Part shown: positions 45,285 to 54,039 of the stretch, piece after piece
Layout of the letters: each line of letters starts with the position of its first letter
How positions within the stretch are numbered: position 1 is the first letter of the stretch
NCBI GenBank assembly: GCA_945641355.1
Contig: CALZEQ010000003.1
Span: 55,447-119,446, forward strand
DNA length: 64,000 bases
DNA from: an uncultured Mediterranea sp.
GTDB taxonomy: Bacteria > Bacteroidota > Bacteroidia > Bacteroidales > Bacteroidaceae
Direction of reading: 5' to 3'
Program-made: the position numbers and the translations under genes
The notes under the pieces: model-generated
Told to the model about the DNA's origin: nothing
The model's input: only the letters and a program-made list of their open reading frames with translations
The model's database searches: none

Positions 45285-46358
45285 ATGGAATTTTTCAAAC
45301 ACATCGGACATCACCTGCGCCCCCGGCACCTCCTGCTGTTTCTGTTGTTGGCCGGAGTGGTGCTGGCACAGCACCTACCCTCTTGGGGCGACTGGTATGC
45401 ACGCACACTATACCCATCCATAGGCAGTATGCTGTCGGGGCTGTCCCGATGGATTCCCTTCTGCATAGGCGATTTGTTTGTCTCTCTCAGCCTCGTATGG
45501 CTGCTCCTCTACCCCCTGTACGCACACTATAGGTTGAAGCAGGGGTGGAAGAGGCTGCTGAAACAGCGGGTAGAGTATCTGCTGTGGATTTATGCCTGGT
45601 TCTACCTGGTTTGGGGGCTGAACTATTCGCAGCCGTCCCTGTACCAGCGCACAGGCATCCAGCCGGCCTCTTATGAAGAGGCACACTTCTTGGACTTTAC
45701 CCGCCGCTACATTGACAGTCTGAACCGAAGCTATACACCTACAGCCTGCCCTGACCGCAAGTTCATCCGGGATGAGGTAGTCAACGGGTATCGTGCGATA
45801 GCAGCCCCGATGGGCATACATGCTCCCTTCCATGCCCGTCCACGGGTCAAGACCATGCTCTTCACCCCGCTGATATCCAAAGTGGGGGTTACGGGCAGCA
45901 TGGCACCCTTCTTCTGCGAATTTACCCTTAACGGCGACCTACGCCCTACCCAGTATCCGGCCACCTACGCTCACGAGCTGGCCCATCTGCAAGGCATCAG
46001 CAGCGAGGCCGAAGCCAACTTCTACGCCTATCAGGTCTGCATCCGCTCATCCAGTCCCAGCCTGCGCTTCAGCGGCTATCTCTCCATCCTGCCGCATGTA
46101 CTCTCCAATGCTCGCCGACTTCTGCCCGAGGAGACCTTCCGTCAGCTGGCCGGTACCATCCGGCCGGAGGTGGTACACCTCTACGAGGCCAACCGCACCT
46201 ACTGGCAAGCCAAGTACAGTCCGACGCTGGGCAGCATTCAAGACTGGTTCTACGACCTCTATCTGCGAGGCAACAAGATAGCGGACGGGCGCAAGAACTA
46301 CTCGCAAGTCATCAGCCTACTTCTTTCGTGGGAAAGCAATACCCCAACGGGAGATTAG
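45285..46358 (+). CDS. DUF3810-family membrane protein with HExxH motif
   Basis: The 357-residue protein has about three N-terminal membrane helices (HLLLFLLLAGVVLA; LSLVWLLLYPLYA; YLLWIYAWFYLVWG) and then a soluble domain with HELAHLQG (His230, Glu231, His234) and SSEAEANFYAYQVC, where the second Glu could be the third zinc ligand. The family, DUF3810, is common in Bacteroidota and looks like a membrane zinc metallopeptidase, but no substrate is known to me. It is divergent from the giant helicase gene; a near-match promoter (TATCTTCG around 45250) lies just upstream. Confidence 0.88.
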   Translation: MEFFKHIGHHLRPRHLLLFLLLAGVVLAQHLPSWGDWYARTLYPSIGSMLSGLSRWIPFCIGDLFVSLSLVWLLLYPLYAHYRLKQGWKRLLKQRVEYLLWIYAWFYLVWGLNYSQPSLYQRTGIQPASYEEAHFLDFTRRYIDSLNRSYTPTACPDRKFIRDEVVNGYRAIAAPMGIHAPFHARPRVKTMLFTPLISKVGVTGSMAPFFCEFTLNGDLRPTQYPATYAHELAHLQGISSEAEANFYAYQVCIRSSSPSLRFSGYLSILPHVLSNARRLLPEETFRQLAGTIRPEVVHLYEANRTYWQAKYSPTLGSIQDWFYDLYLRGNKIADGRKNYSQVISLLLSWESNTPTGD

Positions 46359-46416
46359 CAATTTACTTTTTCTATTTTGCAGGTATGCAGTTTTGATGCC
46401 TTGTCAATACCTTGCG

Positions 46417-46632
46417 CTACGGCTTGCTCATGCCGGAGATGGTAGCTGCAAGAAGATTCTGTGAGGCAGTAATCGTATCAATCAGTCGTGTCCATGAAGT
46501 ATCTTCGACTGCATTCAGAAGCTCGTCGGCAACCTCCTTGTTCAGAATGAAAGTTAACAAGATTTCCATAACAAGCAATAAACAGAACCGCCTTAATGGC
46601 AGTTTGCGTGCAATCTTCCTCATGCAGGACAC
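46417..46632 (-). CDS. Possible small protein or gene fragment
   Basis: The frame codes for 71 residues with a basic, hydrophobic start (RKIARKLPLRRFCLLLVMEILLTFIL, one possible membrane helix) and a tail NKEVADELLNAVEDTSWTRLIDTITASQNLLAATIS. I do not recognise it. It is isolated in a long A/T-rich gap and has no clear promoter. It may be chance or the end of a decayed gene. Confidence 0.25.
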   Translation of the reverse strand: MSCMRKIARKLPLRRFCLLLVMEILLTFILNKEVADELLNAVEDTSWTRLIDTITASQNLLAATISGMSKP

Positions 46633-46677
46633 CGGTGATACGAATCAGCCGACACGTAGCAGATGCACAATCTGAAT

Positions 46678-46760
46678 GCTTTAAAACTTCCGACCCACGG
46701 GTTTAAAACTTTTAGGTATGAAGTTTTAAAGAAAATGGCGGAAAGTTTTAAACTTATTCA
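46678..46760. repeat. Cluster of TTTTAAA-centred palindromic repeats
   Basis: Four copies of a TTTAAAAC/GTTTTAAA-type octamer occur in about 80 bases, in both orientations, interleaved with TTCCGACCCACGGG and GGCGGAAAG. The arrangement looks like a short dispersed intergenic element rather than coding sequence. Its origin is not known to me. Confidence 0.45.
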
Positions 46761-46909
46761 GTATAAGCAATCCCTATACGCTGCCAAACAGAAGAAAATG
46801 TACATTATTCCTTACACACATAAATCCAGCTTCCTACAAAGCCACTCCATCCCGTCCACTCGTTTGCTGGCAGCATCTGGATATTATTGCAGACTTTTCC
46901 CTTTCAACG

Positions 46910-46941
46910 TTTGGCGGTTTGAAGAAGAATATCTAATTTCG
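46910..46941 (+). promoter_or_regulatory. Candidate promoter for mazG
   Basis: TTTG at 46910-46913 is followed after 20 bases by TAATTTCG at 46934-46941, one mismatch from TAnnTTTG. The ATG lies 40 bases downstream. The spacing fits the Bacteroides sigma consensus. Confidence 0.4.
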
Positions 46942-46980
46942 GCAAAGTTTACGCTAACTGATTAAAACAGATATCACACC

Positions 46981-47766
46981 ATGCATACCAGACAAGAACA
47001 GATGGAAGCCTTCGGACGCTTCCTGGACATCCTCGACGAACTGCGCGAGAAGTGTCCCTGGGACCGCAAGCAGACCAATGAGAGCCTGCGTCCCAACACC
47101 ATAGAAGAGACTTACGAACTATGCGATGCTCTGATGCGCGACGACAAACACGACATCTGCAAGGAGCTGGGCGACGTGCTGCTGCATGTGGCTTTCTACG
47201 CCAAGATAGGCTCGGAGACGAGCGACTTCGACATAAAGGACGTGTGCGACCGGTTGTGCGAGAAACTCATTTTCCGCCACCCGCACGTGTTCGGCGATGC
47301 CAAAGCCGAAGATGCCGCACAGGTGGTACAGAACTGGGAACAGCTGAAACTGAAGGAGAAAGACGGCAACAAGTCGGTGCTGAGCGGGGTGCCTGCCGCC
47401 CTGCCCTCACTCATCAAGGCATACCGCATCCAGGACAAAGCCCGCAACGTAGGCTTTGACTGGGAGGAACGCGAACAGGTATGGGAGAAGGTTAAGGAGG
47501 AGATAGGCGAGTTTCAGGCCGAAATAGCCCACATGGACAAGGAGAAGGCGGAACGCGAATTCGGCGACGTGATGTTCAGCCTCATCAATGCGGCCCGCCT
47601 CTACAAAATCAATCCGGACAACGCTCTGGAGCATACCAACCAGAAGTTCATCAACCGGTTCAACTACCTGGAAGAGCATACCATCAAACAGGGCAAGAAC
47701 CTACACGACATGACCCTGCAGGAGATGGACCGTCTATGGGAGGAGGCCAAGGCACTGGGGCTATAG
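46981..47766 (+). CDS. mazG: Nucleoside triphosphate pyrophosphohydrolase MazG
   Basis: The 261-residue protein has two MazG folds. The first carries the family block LREKCPWDRKQTNESLRPNTIEETYEL (about 18-44) with the E-E-x-x-E metal-binding pattern and KELGDVLLHVAFYAKIG. The second carries VKEEIGEFQAEI and KAEREFGDVMFSLINAAR. MazG hydrolyses NTPs and dNTPs to monophosphates and pyrophosphate, cleaning the nucleotide pool and tempering (p)ppGpp signalling. Length is normal for the full-length form. It is followed after 84 bases by the GH95 gene, which is probably an unrelated function. Confidence 0.95.
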   Translation: MHTRQEQMEAFGRFLDILDELREKCPWDRKQTNESLRPNTIEETYELCDALMRDDKHDICKELGDVLLHVAFYAKIGSETSDFDIKDVCDRLCEKLIFRHPHVFGDAKAEDAAQVVQNWEQLKLKEKDGNKSVLSGVPAALPSLIKAYRIQDKARNVGFDWEEREQVWEKVKEEIGEFQAEIAHMDKEKAEREFGDVMFSLINAARLYKINPDNALEHTNQKFINRFNYLEEHTIKQGKNLHDMTLQEMDRLWEEAKALGL

Positions 47767-47850
47767 CGCACTGCTACAGGACCCCACCAGCCTTCTGCCC
47801 GACAGAGACTGACAACCGAACAATCAAACTCAAACTTACTTATAACGAAC

Positions 47851-50289
47851 ATGAAAAACATCACTTGGATGAAAAAAACAACGGGAGTGCTGCTGACGGC
47901 GGTTCTCTCCTTGCCCCTCGGCGCACAGACCGTCCAACGGGAACTGACACTGCACTACGACCGACCGGCTGCCTATTTTGAGGAAGCACTGGTGATAGGC
48001 AACGGCACACTGGGTGCCACCATCTACGGCGGTACACAATCGGACAAGATTGCCCTGAACGACCTGACCCTCTGGACCGGTGAACCTGACCGCCAAGTCA
48101 CCACACCTGATGCCAGCAAGGCATTGCCCGAAATCCGCGAACTGCTGGAACGTGAAGCCTATCCGGAAGCTGACCGGGCTTATAAAAAGGTACAAGGTCA
48201 CTACAGCGAAAACTATCAGCCGCTGGGCACACTGACCATCAGCTACCCCGGACACCACGACCAACCTTTATCGGCCTACCAACGCACGCTGGACATCCGC
48301 AACTCTCTGGCCAGCACGCGCTACACCATTGACGGACGGAAGTTCAGCAGCGACTACTTCGCCTCGGCTCCCGACTCGGTCATCGTCATCCGCCTGCAGT
48401 CGGACGCGCCCCAAGGCATACAGGCCGTACTCTCCTTCTCCTCCCTGCTGCCCCATGCCGTGACAACCCGCGGCAACGAACTGGCTGCTGAAGGATACGC
48501 CGCCTACCACTCGTACCCCGGCTACTACGATAAGCTGAAGGAGGAGGACAAGCATGTGTACGACCCGGAACGGGGCATCCACTTCCAGACACTGATCCGC
48601 GTCCTCACGCCCGACGGTAACGTAAGCAGCTACCCGACAGGTGTCCTGAAGATAGAAGGCAGTAGCGAGGCCCTGATACTGGTGACCAACGTGACCAGCT
48701 TCAACGGATTCGACAAAGACCCCGTAAAGGAGGGACGCGACTATCGGACGGCCGCCAGCCGACGGATGGCACAGGCCGAAAGGAAGAGCTTCTACGAACT
48801 GTACAAGGCTCACAATGCCGACTACCGCCACTATTTTGACCGCGTCACATTGGATTTGGGTGAAACCGATGCCGCCATCCGATCCCTGCCTACCGACCGC
48901 CAGCTCCGCCTCTATACAGAGAAAGAACAACAGAATCCAGAACTGGAAGCCCTCTACTTCCAATACGGACGTTACCTCCTGATTTCCTGTTCGCGCACTC
49001 CCGGCGTACCGGCCAACCTGCAGGGGCTTTGGAACGAAATGCTGCTGCCACCCTGGAGCTGCAACTATACCAGCAACATCAACCTGGAGGAGAACTACTG
49101 GGCTGCCGAAGTGACCAACCTCAGCGAGATGCACCGTCCGCTGCTGGAGTTCATCGGCAATCTCCAGTCTACCGGCCGGGCTACGGCCGAGGCCTACTAC
49201 GACGTGAAGGAGGGTTGGTGCTTGGGACACAACACAGACATCTGGGCCATGACCTGTCCGGTAGGCCTGAACGACGGCGACCCGTGCTGGGCCAACTGGA
49301 ACATGGGTGGTGCCTGGGTGAGCACCCACATCTGGGAACACTACCTGTTTACCAAGGACCGGGACTTCCTGCAGGCCAACTACCCGTTGCTGAAGGGAGC
49401 AGCCCTGTTCTGTCTCCGCTGGTTAGTGGAGAAAGAGGGCCGTCTCATCACCTCGCCCGGCACCTCGCCCGAGAACAAGTTCCTCACCCCCGACGGGTAT
49501 GCAGGTGCCACCTCTTACGGCAGCACCTCCGATCTGGCCATGACACGCGAGTGCCTGCTGGATGCCCGTGAAGCCGCCCGCACCCTGAATGTGGACAAGG
49601 AGTGGCAGAAGGAGATTGACCGCACCCTGGCCCGCCTGCTACCCTATCAAGTGGGAAAGAACGGGAACCTGCAAGAGTGGTTCCACGACTGGGCAGATGC
49701 CGAACCGCAACACCGCCATCAATCGCACCTCTTCGGACTCTACCCAGGCCATCACCTCTCCGTAGCTGCTACCCCCGACCTAGCCAAGGCGTGTGCCCGC
49801 ACCCTGGAAATCAAAGGCGACAAGACCACAGGATGGAGCACAGGATGGCGCATCAACCTCTACGCCCGCCTGCTCGACAGCGAAAATGCCTACCACATCT
49901 ATCGCAAACTGCTGCGATACATCAGTCCGGACAACTATAAGGGAAAAGATGCACAACGGGGCGGCGGTACGTATCCGAACCTGCTTGATGCCCACTCACC
50001 CTTCCAGATTGACGGCAACTTCGGGGGATGTGCCGGTGTAGCCGAGATGTTGATGCAGTCGACCGATGGAAGCATCACCCTCCTCCCCGCACTGCCCAAG
50101 CCCTGGAAGGAAGGAAGTGTAACCGGGCTCTGTGCCCGTGGCGGCTTTGTAGTAGACATGACCTGGAAAGAGGGACGTGTCACCCAAGTCACTGTCACCG
50201 CCCGTAAGGATGGAAAGACCACCCTGCGATGCAACGGACAGGAGCGCACAATCCGCCTGAAAGAGGGAGAGAGCCGACGCATCCTCTAA
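47851..50289 (+). CDS. GH95-family alpha-L-fucosidase (or alpha-L-galactosidase)
   Basis: The 812-residue exported enzyme has a signal peptide [20 protein letters not shown] (starting at residue 7; either Met is possible). It has an N-terminal sandwich opening [28 protein letters not shown], which is diagnostic for GH95, and a helical toroid with [14 protein letters not shown]541 (TSPENKFL, probable acid) and D721 ([16 protein letters not shown]). Family members cleave terminal alpha-1,2-fucose by inversion, from host glycans or xyloglucan; some cleave L-galactose. It is a single gene outside any SusC/SusD pair, next to mazG, so its partner locus is elsewhere. It ends in a bidirectional terminator. 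Confidence 0.92.
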   Translation: MKNITWMKKTTGVLLTAVLSLPLGAQTVQRELTLHYDRPAAYFEEALVIGNGTLGATIYGGTQSDKIALNDLTLWTGEPDRQVTTPDASKALPEIRELLEREAYPEADRAYKKVQGHYSENYQPLGTLTISYPGHHDQPLSAYQRTLDIRNSLASTRYTIDGRKFSSDYFASAPDSVIVIRLQSDAPQGIQAVLSFSSLLPHAVTTRGNELAAEGYAAYHSYPGYYDKLKEEDKHVYDPERGIHFQTLIRVLTPDGNVSSYPTGVLKIEGSSEALILVTNVTSFNGFDKDPVKEGRDYRTAASRRMAQAERKSFYELYKAHNADYRHYFDRVTLDLGETDAAIRSLPTDRQLRLYTEKEQQNPELEALYFQYGRYLLISCSRTPGVPANLQGLWNEMLLPPWSCNYTSNINLEENYWAAEVTNLSEMHRPLLEFIGNLQSTGRATAEAYYDVKEGWCLGHNTDIWAMTCPVGLNDGDPCWANWNMGGAWVSTHIWEHYLFTKDRDFLQANYPLLKGAALFCLRWLVEKEGRLITSPGTSPENKFLTPDGYAGATSYGSTSDLAMTRECLLDAREAARTLNVDKEWQKEIDRTLARLLPYQVGKNGNLQEWFHDWADAEPQHRHQSHLFGLYPGHHLSVAATPDLAKACARTLEIKGDKTTGWSTGWRINLYARLLDSENAYHIYRKLLRYISPDNYKGKDAQRGGGTYPNLLDAHSPFQIDGNFGGCAGVAEMLMQSTDGSITLLPALPKPWKEGSVTGLCARGGFVVDMTWKEGRVTQVTVTARKDGKTTLRCNGQERTIRLKEGESRRIL

Positions 50290-50298
50290 CAACTGCAA

Positions 50299-50338
50299 AT
50301 AGAAAGCCCGCCTCAGTAGGGAGAGACGGGCTTTCTAT
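50299..50338. terminator. Bidirectional intrinsic terminator
   Basis: ATAGAAAGCCCG (50299-50310) and CGGGCTTTCTAT (50327-50338) form a perfect 12-base stem between the convergent GH95 gene and the Spy-like gene. T-rich ends on both strands suit termination in both directions. Confidence 0.8.
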
Positions 50339-50354
50339 CTGAAAACAAAGTATA

Positions 50355-50822
50355 TTATCGGGGGCGGCGCGGTTTGTCGCCCTCCTTTTTGTTCATTCCC
50401 TTCAACAGTTCGCGATGGAAGTGCATCTCGGCATGCTGTATCTGGTAAATCTTCTTGCAGGAGAGTATCTTCTTGAACTTCTCGAAATAAGTCTTCTCCA
50501 ACCGGTCGGTGGATATACGTATGTCATACACTTGCTCCAGTATCTCCTCGTAACGCGATTCGGACAGGTTCTCCTCCTTTCCCTCACGCAGCAGCTTCCA
50601 GGCTTCGTCGTTCAGTTGCTTCTTCCGGTCCTGCAACTCAAAGTAGACGGGGAAGAACTTGGTTGCCTCTTCCTTGGTGAGATGCGCCTTCTCCGTAATG
50701 AAAGCCTGTTGCTTGGCACGGAACTCCTCGGGTGTCATGCGCTGCTGGTTGCAGCCGTCTGTGGCCCGCACGGCAACGTTTGCTCCACACACTATCAAAA
50801 TCAGTAGAATCAGTTTTTTCAT
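50355..50822 (-). CDS. Spy/CpxP-like small periplasmic protein
   Basis: The 155-residue protein has a signal peptide (MKKLILLILIVCGANVAVRA) and a long helical body with the Spy-like pattern LTKEEATKFFPVYFELQDRKKQLNDEAWKL. It ends in a basic tail (KKEGDKPRRPR). It is the third gene of an operon with an ECF sigma factor and its presumed anti-sigma factor. That is a common Bacteroidota trio, thought to sense envelope stress. The protein may act as a chaperone-like sensor, but no ligand is known. Confidence 0.75.
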   Translation of the reverse strand: MKKLILLILIVCGANVAVRATDGCNQQRMTPEEFRAKQQAFITEKAHLTKEEATKFFPVYFELQDRKKQLNDEAWKLLREGKEENLSESRYEEILEQVYDIRISTDRLEKTYFEKFKKILSCKKIYQIQHAEMHFHRELLKGMNKKEGDKPRRPR

Positions 50823-50888
50823 ATCTTACATAAATACAATGAATATTTGAATAAACAGAACAACGACACTTCACACATCGGGAAGCGA

Positions 50889-51260
50889 CTATTCGGAGTC
50901 GACATCTGTCAGATAGACATAGAGCGAATAGTCATCGAGCATGGAGTTCTCCAGCACCGTGCTGATGTATTGCTCTTCCGTTTCTGAGTCATCCGCCGCC
51001 AAGGAAGTTCCTGTGGGAATCTCCTTCTCACCCCATGTAGCTACCCGCAAAATCAGCGCAGCTCCTGCAAACATAGCAGCCATGTAGAGCCACGGTTTGA
51101 TACGTTCCCAGCGGGTAGGTTCATGCTGCAAGAGAACGGGAGCCTCCTTTTCCGGCAGACTGTCCATTACCTTCGAAGTCAGATGCTCGAAGTAACCGTC
51201 GGGTACACGGAAGGGATTCTCCTTCCCCACCCTTTTCAGTATGTTATCTTCTTCTTTCAT
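50889..51260 (-). CDS. Probable single-pass anti-sigma factor
   Basis: The product is about 123 residues from MKEEDNILKRVGKENPFRVPDGYFEHLTSKVM. I chose this ATG because GGAG lies seven bases before it, while the ATG two codons upstream would be only one base from the same GGAG. One membrane helix lies around residues 56-71 (PWLYMAAMFAGAALIL), with a cytoplasmic N-terminus and an acidic C-terminus (DDYSLYVYLTDVDSE). It has no recognised zinc-binding anti-sigma motif. It lies between the sigma factor (46 bases upstream) and the Spy-like gene, which is the main reason for the call. Confidence 0.65.
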   Translation of the reverse strand: MKEEDNILKRVGKENPFRVPDGYFEHLTSKVMDSLPEKEAPVLLQHEPTRWERIKPWLYMAAMFAGAALILRVATWGEKEIPTGTSLAADDSETEEQYISTVLENSMLDDYSLYVYLTDVDSE

Positions 51261-51306
51261 AAGCATTCTCCTTTCATTTGTTTAGACTCTATAATCGGTC
51301 AAAGGT

Positions 51307-51861
51307 TTAATCCTCCTCCTCCAAAATTTTTTCTATTTTTTTCACCGCATGGTGAAACGAAGCTTTCAAGGCACCCACCGATGTGCCGAAGATATCGGAC
51401 ATCTCCTCGTACTTCATCTCCTGATAGTATTTCAGGTTGAATACCATGCGCTGTTTTTCGGGCAGCGTGAGCAGTGCTTTTTGCAACAACCGTTGTGCCT
51501 TGTCGCCCGAGAAGTAGTCGTCTCCCTCCAGACGCTTCACGGCATCGGCCTCCGGATCGTCCAACGAAACGGTGGCCAGCGCCTTCTGCTTGTTCAGGAA
51601 GGTCAGACATTCGTTCAATGCAATGCGATAGAGCCAGGTGGAGAGTTTGGCCTCGGCCCGAAAATAGTCGATGCTTGTCCATGCCTTGACAAACGTGTTC
51701 TGCAACAAGTCATTGGCATCCTCGTGTGAGAGCACCATACGCCGAATCTGCCAATACAGCGGTTCACTGTACTGGTTGACAATCAGTTCGAATGCGCGAC
51801 GCTGCGTACTCTCCTCTTGCAATAGAGCCAATACCTCACGTTCGTTGTAGGTTGAAGCCAT
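51307..51861 (-). CDS. ECF RNA polymerase sigma factor (RpoE-like)
   Basis: The product is about 184 residues from the ATG (MASTYNEREVLALL); a GTG two codons upstream is also in frame. Region 2 is FELIVNQYSEPLYWQIRRMVLSHEDANDLLQNTFVKAWTSIDYF with KLSTWLYRIALNECLTFLNKQK. Region 4 is LLTLPEKQRMVFNLKYYQEMKYEEMSDIFGTSVGALKASFHHAVKKIEKIL. It is a generic RpoE-like factor, unlike the SusC-linked one at 11670. Downstream genes are an anti-sigma candidate and a Spy-like protein, so an envelope-stress role is likely. A near-match -7 box TATCTTCG (51909-51916, minus) lies upstream. Confidence 0.92.
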   Translation of the reverse strand: MASTYNEREVLALLQEESTQRRAFELIVNQYSEPLYWQIRRMVLSHEDANDLLQNTFVKAWTSIDYFRAEAKLSTWLYRIALNECLTFLNKQKALATVSLDDPEADAVKRLEGDDYFSGDKAQRLLQKALLTLPEKQRMVFNLKYYQEMKYEEMSDIFGTSVGALKASFHHAVKKIEKILEEED

Positions 51862-51953
51862 AGACACTGTTTTCTGTTCGCTTGTTGTACGTTTGATAAT
51901 AAGATGAGCGAAGATACAAAAAGTTTAATTGACGCGAGCCCGTTTTGGAGTTT

Positions 51954-52886
51954 TTAAGTTTTCTCAGCCCCGTCGACAGAGAGGCACAGGGTCTCACGAG
52001 CCAGCACGGTGTCCGGAAAGATGCGGGTTGCCTCTTGCAGCAGCAGCGACTCGTCCTCGTAGCGGGCCGAGAAATGGCCTATCACCAGCCGCTTCACACC
52101 GGCCTCACGGGCCAATGTCGCAGCCTGGGCAGCTGTGGTATGAAAGGTCTCACGGGCACGCGGAGCAGCCTCTTCGGCAAAGGTACCCTCGTGAAACAGA
52201 AGGTCTACCCCACGCACCTGCTCTCTGACAGATGCTAACGGCAGGGTGTCCGAGCAGTACGCATACCGGCGGGCAGGTGCAGCCGGACGAGTCAGCCGGC
52301 TGTTGGGAATCAGTTCTCCCTCCGGCGTCACATAGTCGGCTCCGTTCTTGATGCGGTTCAGCTCGTAGAGAGGCACCTGATAGTAATCCACCATCTCGCG
52401 TACGATATGGTTCAAGCCGGGTTTCTCAGCAAAGAGGAATCCGCAGCAGGGAATGCGATGGCGCAAAGGGATGGTAGATACCGTGAGCGAACGGTCTTCG
52501 TAAATCTGCGTAGCCTCCTTGGTTTCAAACGGATGGAAGAAAAGTCGGTACGTCATCTCCCGGTTGAAGAAGGCCAGCATGGGAGCCATCAGCTCTTCCA
52601 GCCCTTTTGGAGAGTAAATGTGCAGATCGGCCGTCCGCCCCAACAGGTTGAGCGTTGATATCAGTCCCAGCAGACCGAAACAATGGTCGCCATGCAAGTG
52701 GGAGATGAAAATGTGGTTCAGACGCGAAAACTTGAGGCGGGACTTGCGGAACTGCAACTGCGCCCCTTCGCCACAATCTATCATAAACAGCTTGTCGCGC
52801 ACATTCAGCACCTGCGAGGTGGGGAAATGGCGTGTGGTAGGCAGCGCAGAGCCGCATCCCAGAATATGTAGTTCGAACTTCTCCAT
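51954..52886 (-). CDS. rnz: Ribonuclease Z (tRNA 3' processing)
   Basis: The 310-residue protein has metallo-beta-lactamase fold motifs: FELHILGCGSALPT at the start, SHLHGDH (H63, H65, D67, H68), HREGT-like LLFHEGTFAEE and GHFSARY near the end. The enzyme cuts the 3' trailer from precursor tRNAs. Length fits the short bacterial form. The ATG at 52886 starts the conserved ME-F-L-ILG strand. A strong promoter at 52895-52926 lies so close that the transcript would have almost no leader. The gene is 87 bases upstream of the sigma-factor gene on the same strand, possibly with separate control. Confidence 0.96.
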   Translation of the reverse strand: MEKFELHILGCGSALPTTRHFPTSQVLNVRDKLFMIDCGEGAQLQFRKSRLKFSRLNHIFISHLHGDHCFGLLGLISTLNLLGRTADLHIYSPKGLEELMAPMLAFFNREMTYRLFFHPFETKEATQIYEDRSLTVSTIPLRHRIPCCGFLFAEKPGLNHIVREMVDYYQVPLYELNRIKNGADYVTPEGELIPNSRLTRPAAPARRYAYCSDTLPLASVREQVRGVDLLFHEGTFAEEAAPRARETFHTTAAQAATLAREAGVKRLVIGHFSARYEDESLLLQEATRIFPDTVLARETLCLSVDGAEKT

Positions 52887-52894
52887 GACAGATA

Positions 52895-52926
52895 CAAAAG
52901 TAATATCTTTCCGTCAAATAACCAAA
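52895..52926 (-). promoter_or_regulatory. Promoter for rnz, nearly leaderless
   Basis: On the minus strand TTTG (52926-52923) is followed after 20 bases by TACTTTTG (52902-52895), a full match to the Bacteroides consensus. The ATG starts only eight bases after the -7 element, which puts the transcription start within a few bases of the start codon. Confidence 0.6.
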
Positions 52927-53032
52927 CATTATTCGTGTCTGGTCATCTGACAGAAAGATAATGCAAAACGAAAGAAGGGATGTCAGCCCCTACATGAACT
53001 GGTTATGCCGAAATGCAGAAAGGGGTACCTGA

Positions 53033-53863
53033 TTATCTCTTCTCTACCGGAATCTGGATGATGGAGAGCCAACGTTCGGGGTCATCCTGATTCCAACAAC
53101 CGTCAATATAAGCGGTACGCGGATGGCCTGCTACCCGATAACCGTTTTCGTCGATATATCGGAAAGCTTCGACAAACGACTGATAGAAGCGGTCATACGG
53201 TCCATAATGCTTCATGCACAATGCCATGGGCACCTCCTCCATCCGCTTGAACTGAATGAGGTCAGAGTCATGCCCCATCTCCTCTACCTGTTCGCAATAC
53301 TCGATGTCTATATCCGTAGGCTTATATTCCTTGTTATGCTCCACCGTAAAACAATAGCCGGGCAACGGACATTTGCACCCGAGGCGGTGCATCTCTGGAC
53401 CGATGACGTTTACACAAAGCGGACCAAGGTCGGCATACTGCTTAATGACTGTCCGATGCGAGGCCACAATGATGGCCGGAAGTGGTTGGATTTCAAATTT
53501 TTCCATTGTCTTAATCTGTTTGCGAGAGTCCACCCACTGTTGCAAGCGTGTACGCTGCAGAAGCAGCCGTTCCAGTTCACACTCGCAGGCTCCGATTTTC
53601 TCGTTCAGCTGAGCGATACTCGGTATGTGCGAACACGATTCGTACAACTCCCTGATCTCCTCCAGCGAGAACCCCACCTCCTTCAGATTGCGGATGGCAT
53701 TGAGACGTTGCATCTGGTCTACCCGATAGTAGCGATATCCCGTCCATTCATCCACCTCGTCCGGCAACAAGATTCCCAACTGTTCGTAGTGGCGCAGTGT
53801 CTTTACCGTCACTTGCATCAGCTGAGAGAACTCTCCGATTTTCAATTTCAGTTTACTTCTCAT
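53033..53863 (-). CDS. MerR-family regulator with GyrI-like effector domain
   Basis: The 276-residue regulator has a MerR winged helix at about 5-75 (LKIGEFSQLMQVTVKTLRHYEQLGILLPDEVDEWTGYRYYRVDQMQRLNAIRNLKEVGFSLEEIREL), a coiled-coil dimer helix at about 85-115, and a GyrI/SOUL-like ligand domain at about 120-276 (PLPAIIVASHRT, MALCMKHYGPYDRFYQSF, DGCWNQDDPERWLSIIQIPV). Relatives of the BmrR type bind bulky drugs or metabolites and switch on efflux genes. No transporter is adjacent, so the target is not evident. It is alone between rpsA and rnz. Confidence 0.88.
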   Translation of the reverse strand: MRSKLKLKIGEFSQLMQVTVKTLRHYEQLGILLPDEVDEWTGYRYYRVDQMQRLNAIRNLKEVGFSLEEIRELYESCSHIPSIAQLNEKIGACECELERLLLQRTRLQQWVDSRKQIKTMEKFEIQPLPAIIVASHRTVIKQYADLGPLCVNVIGPEMHRLGCKCPLPGYCFTVEHNKEYKPTDIDIEYCEQVEEMGHDSDLIQFKRMEEVPMALCMKHYGPYDRFYQSFVEAFRYIDENGYRVAGHPRTAYIDGCWNQDDPERWLSIIQIPVEKR

Positions 53864-53970
53864 AATCGCGCGATTGTTGTTTCCGGCACGAAGATAGAGC
53901 CTGCCCTTAGGGACGAGTCAAGAACGGACGGGCTTTTAACACGAATTTAACTATTGTATGGTGCAGAGAC

Positions 53971-54005
53971 AAAAAAAGTGGATTCCCCCTAAAGAGAGAA
54001 CCCAC
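53971..54005 (-). terminator. Intrinsic terminator of rpsA
   Basis: Read on the minus strand, GTGGGTTC (54005-53998) pairs with GAATCCAC (53985-53978), with one G-T pair, and is followed by seven T residues (53977-53971). It lies 34 bases after the rpsA stop. Confidence 0.8.
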
Positions 54006-54039
54006 CTATAATATATATGGATAAGCTATGTAATTTCGA

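Larger units (their letters stand above)
46359..46980. other. Long intergenic region with possible gene remnant
   Basis: About 620 bases, visibly more A/T rich than its neighbours. A minus-strand frame at 46417-46632 (71 codons, MRKIARKLPLRRF... to SGMSKP) could be a remnant or a small gene, but I cannot name it. A plus-strand frame at 46663-46965 is not convincing. A cluster of TTTTAAA-centred repeats lies at 46678-46760 and a candidate mazG promoter at 46910-46941. Confidence 0.5.

Noticed and set aside
46663..46965. 100-codon plus-strand frame before mazG
   Set aside because: It covers the TTTTAAA repeat cluster and the mazG promoter candidate, and its product looks random.
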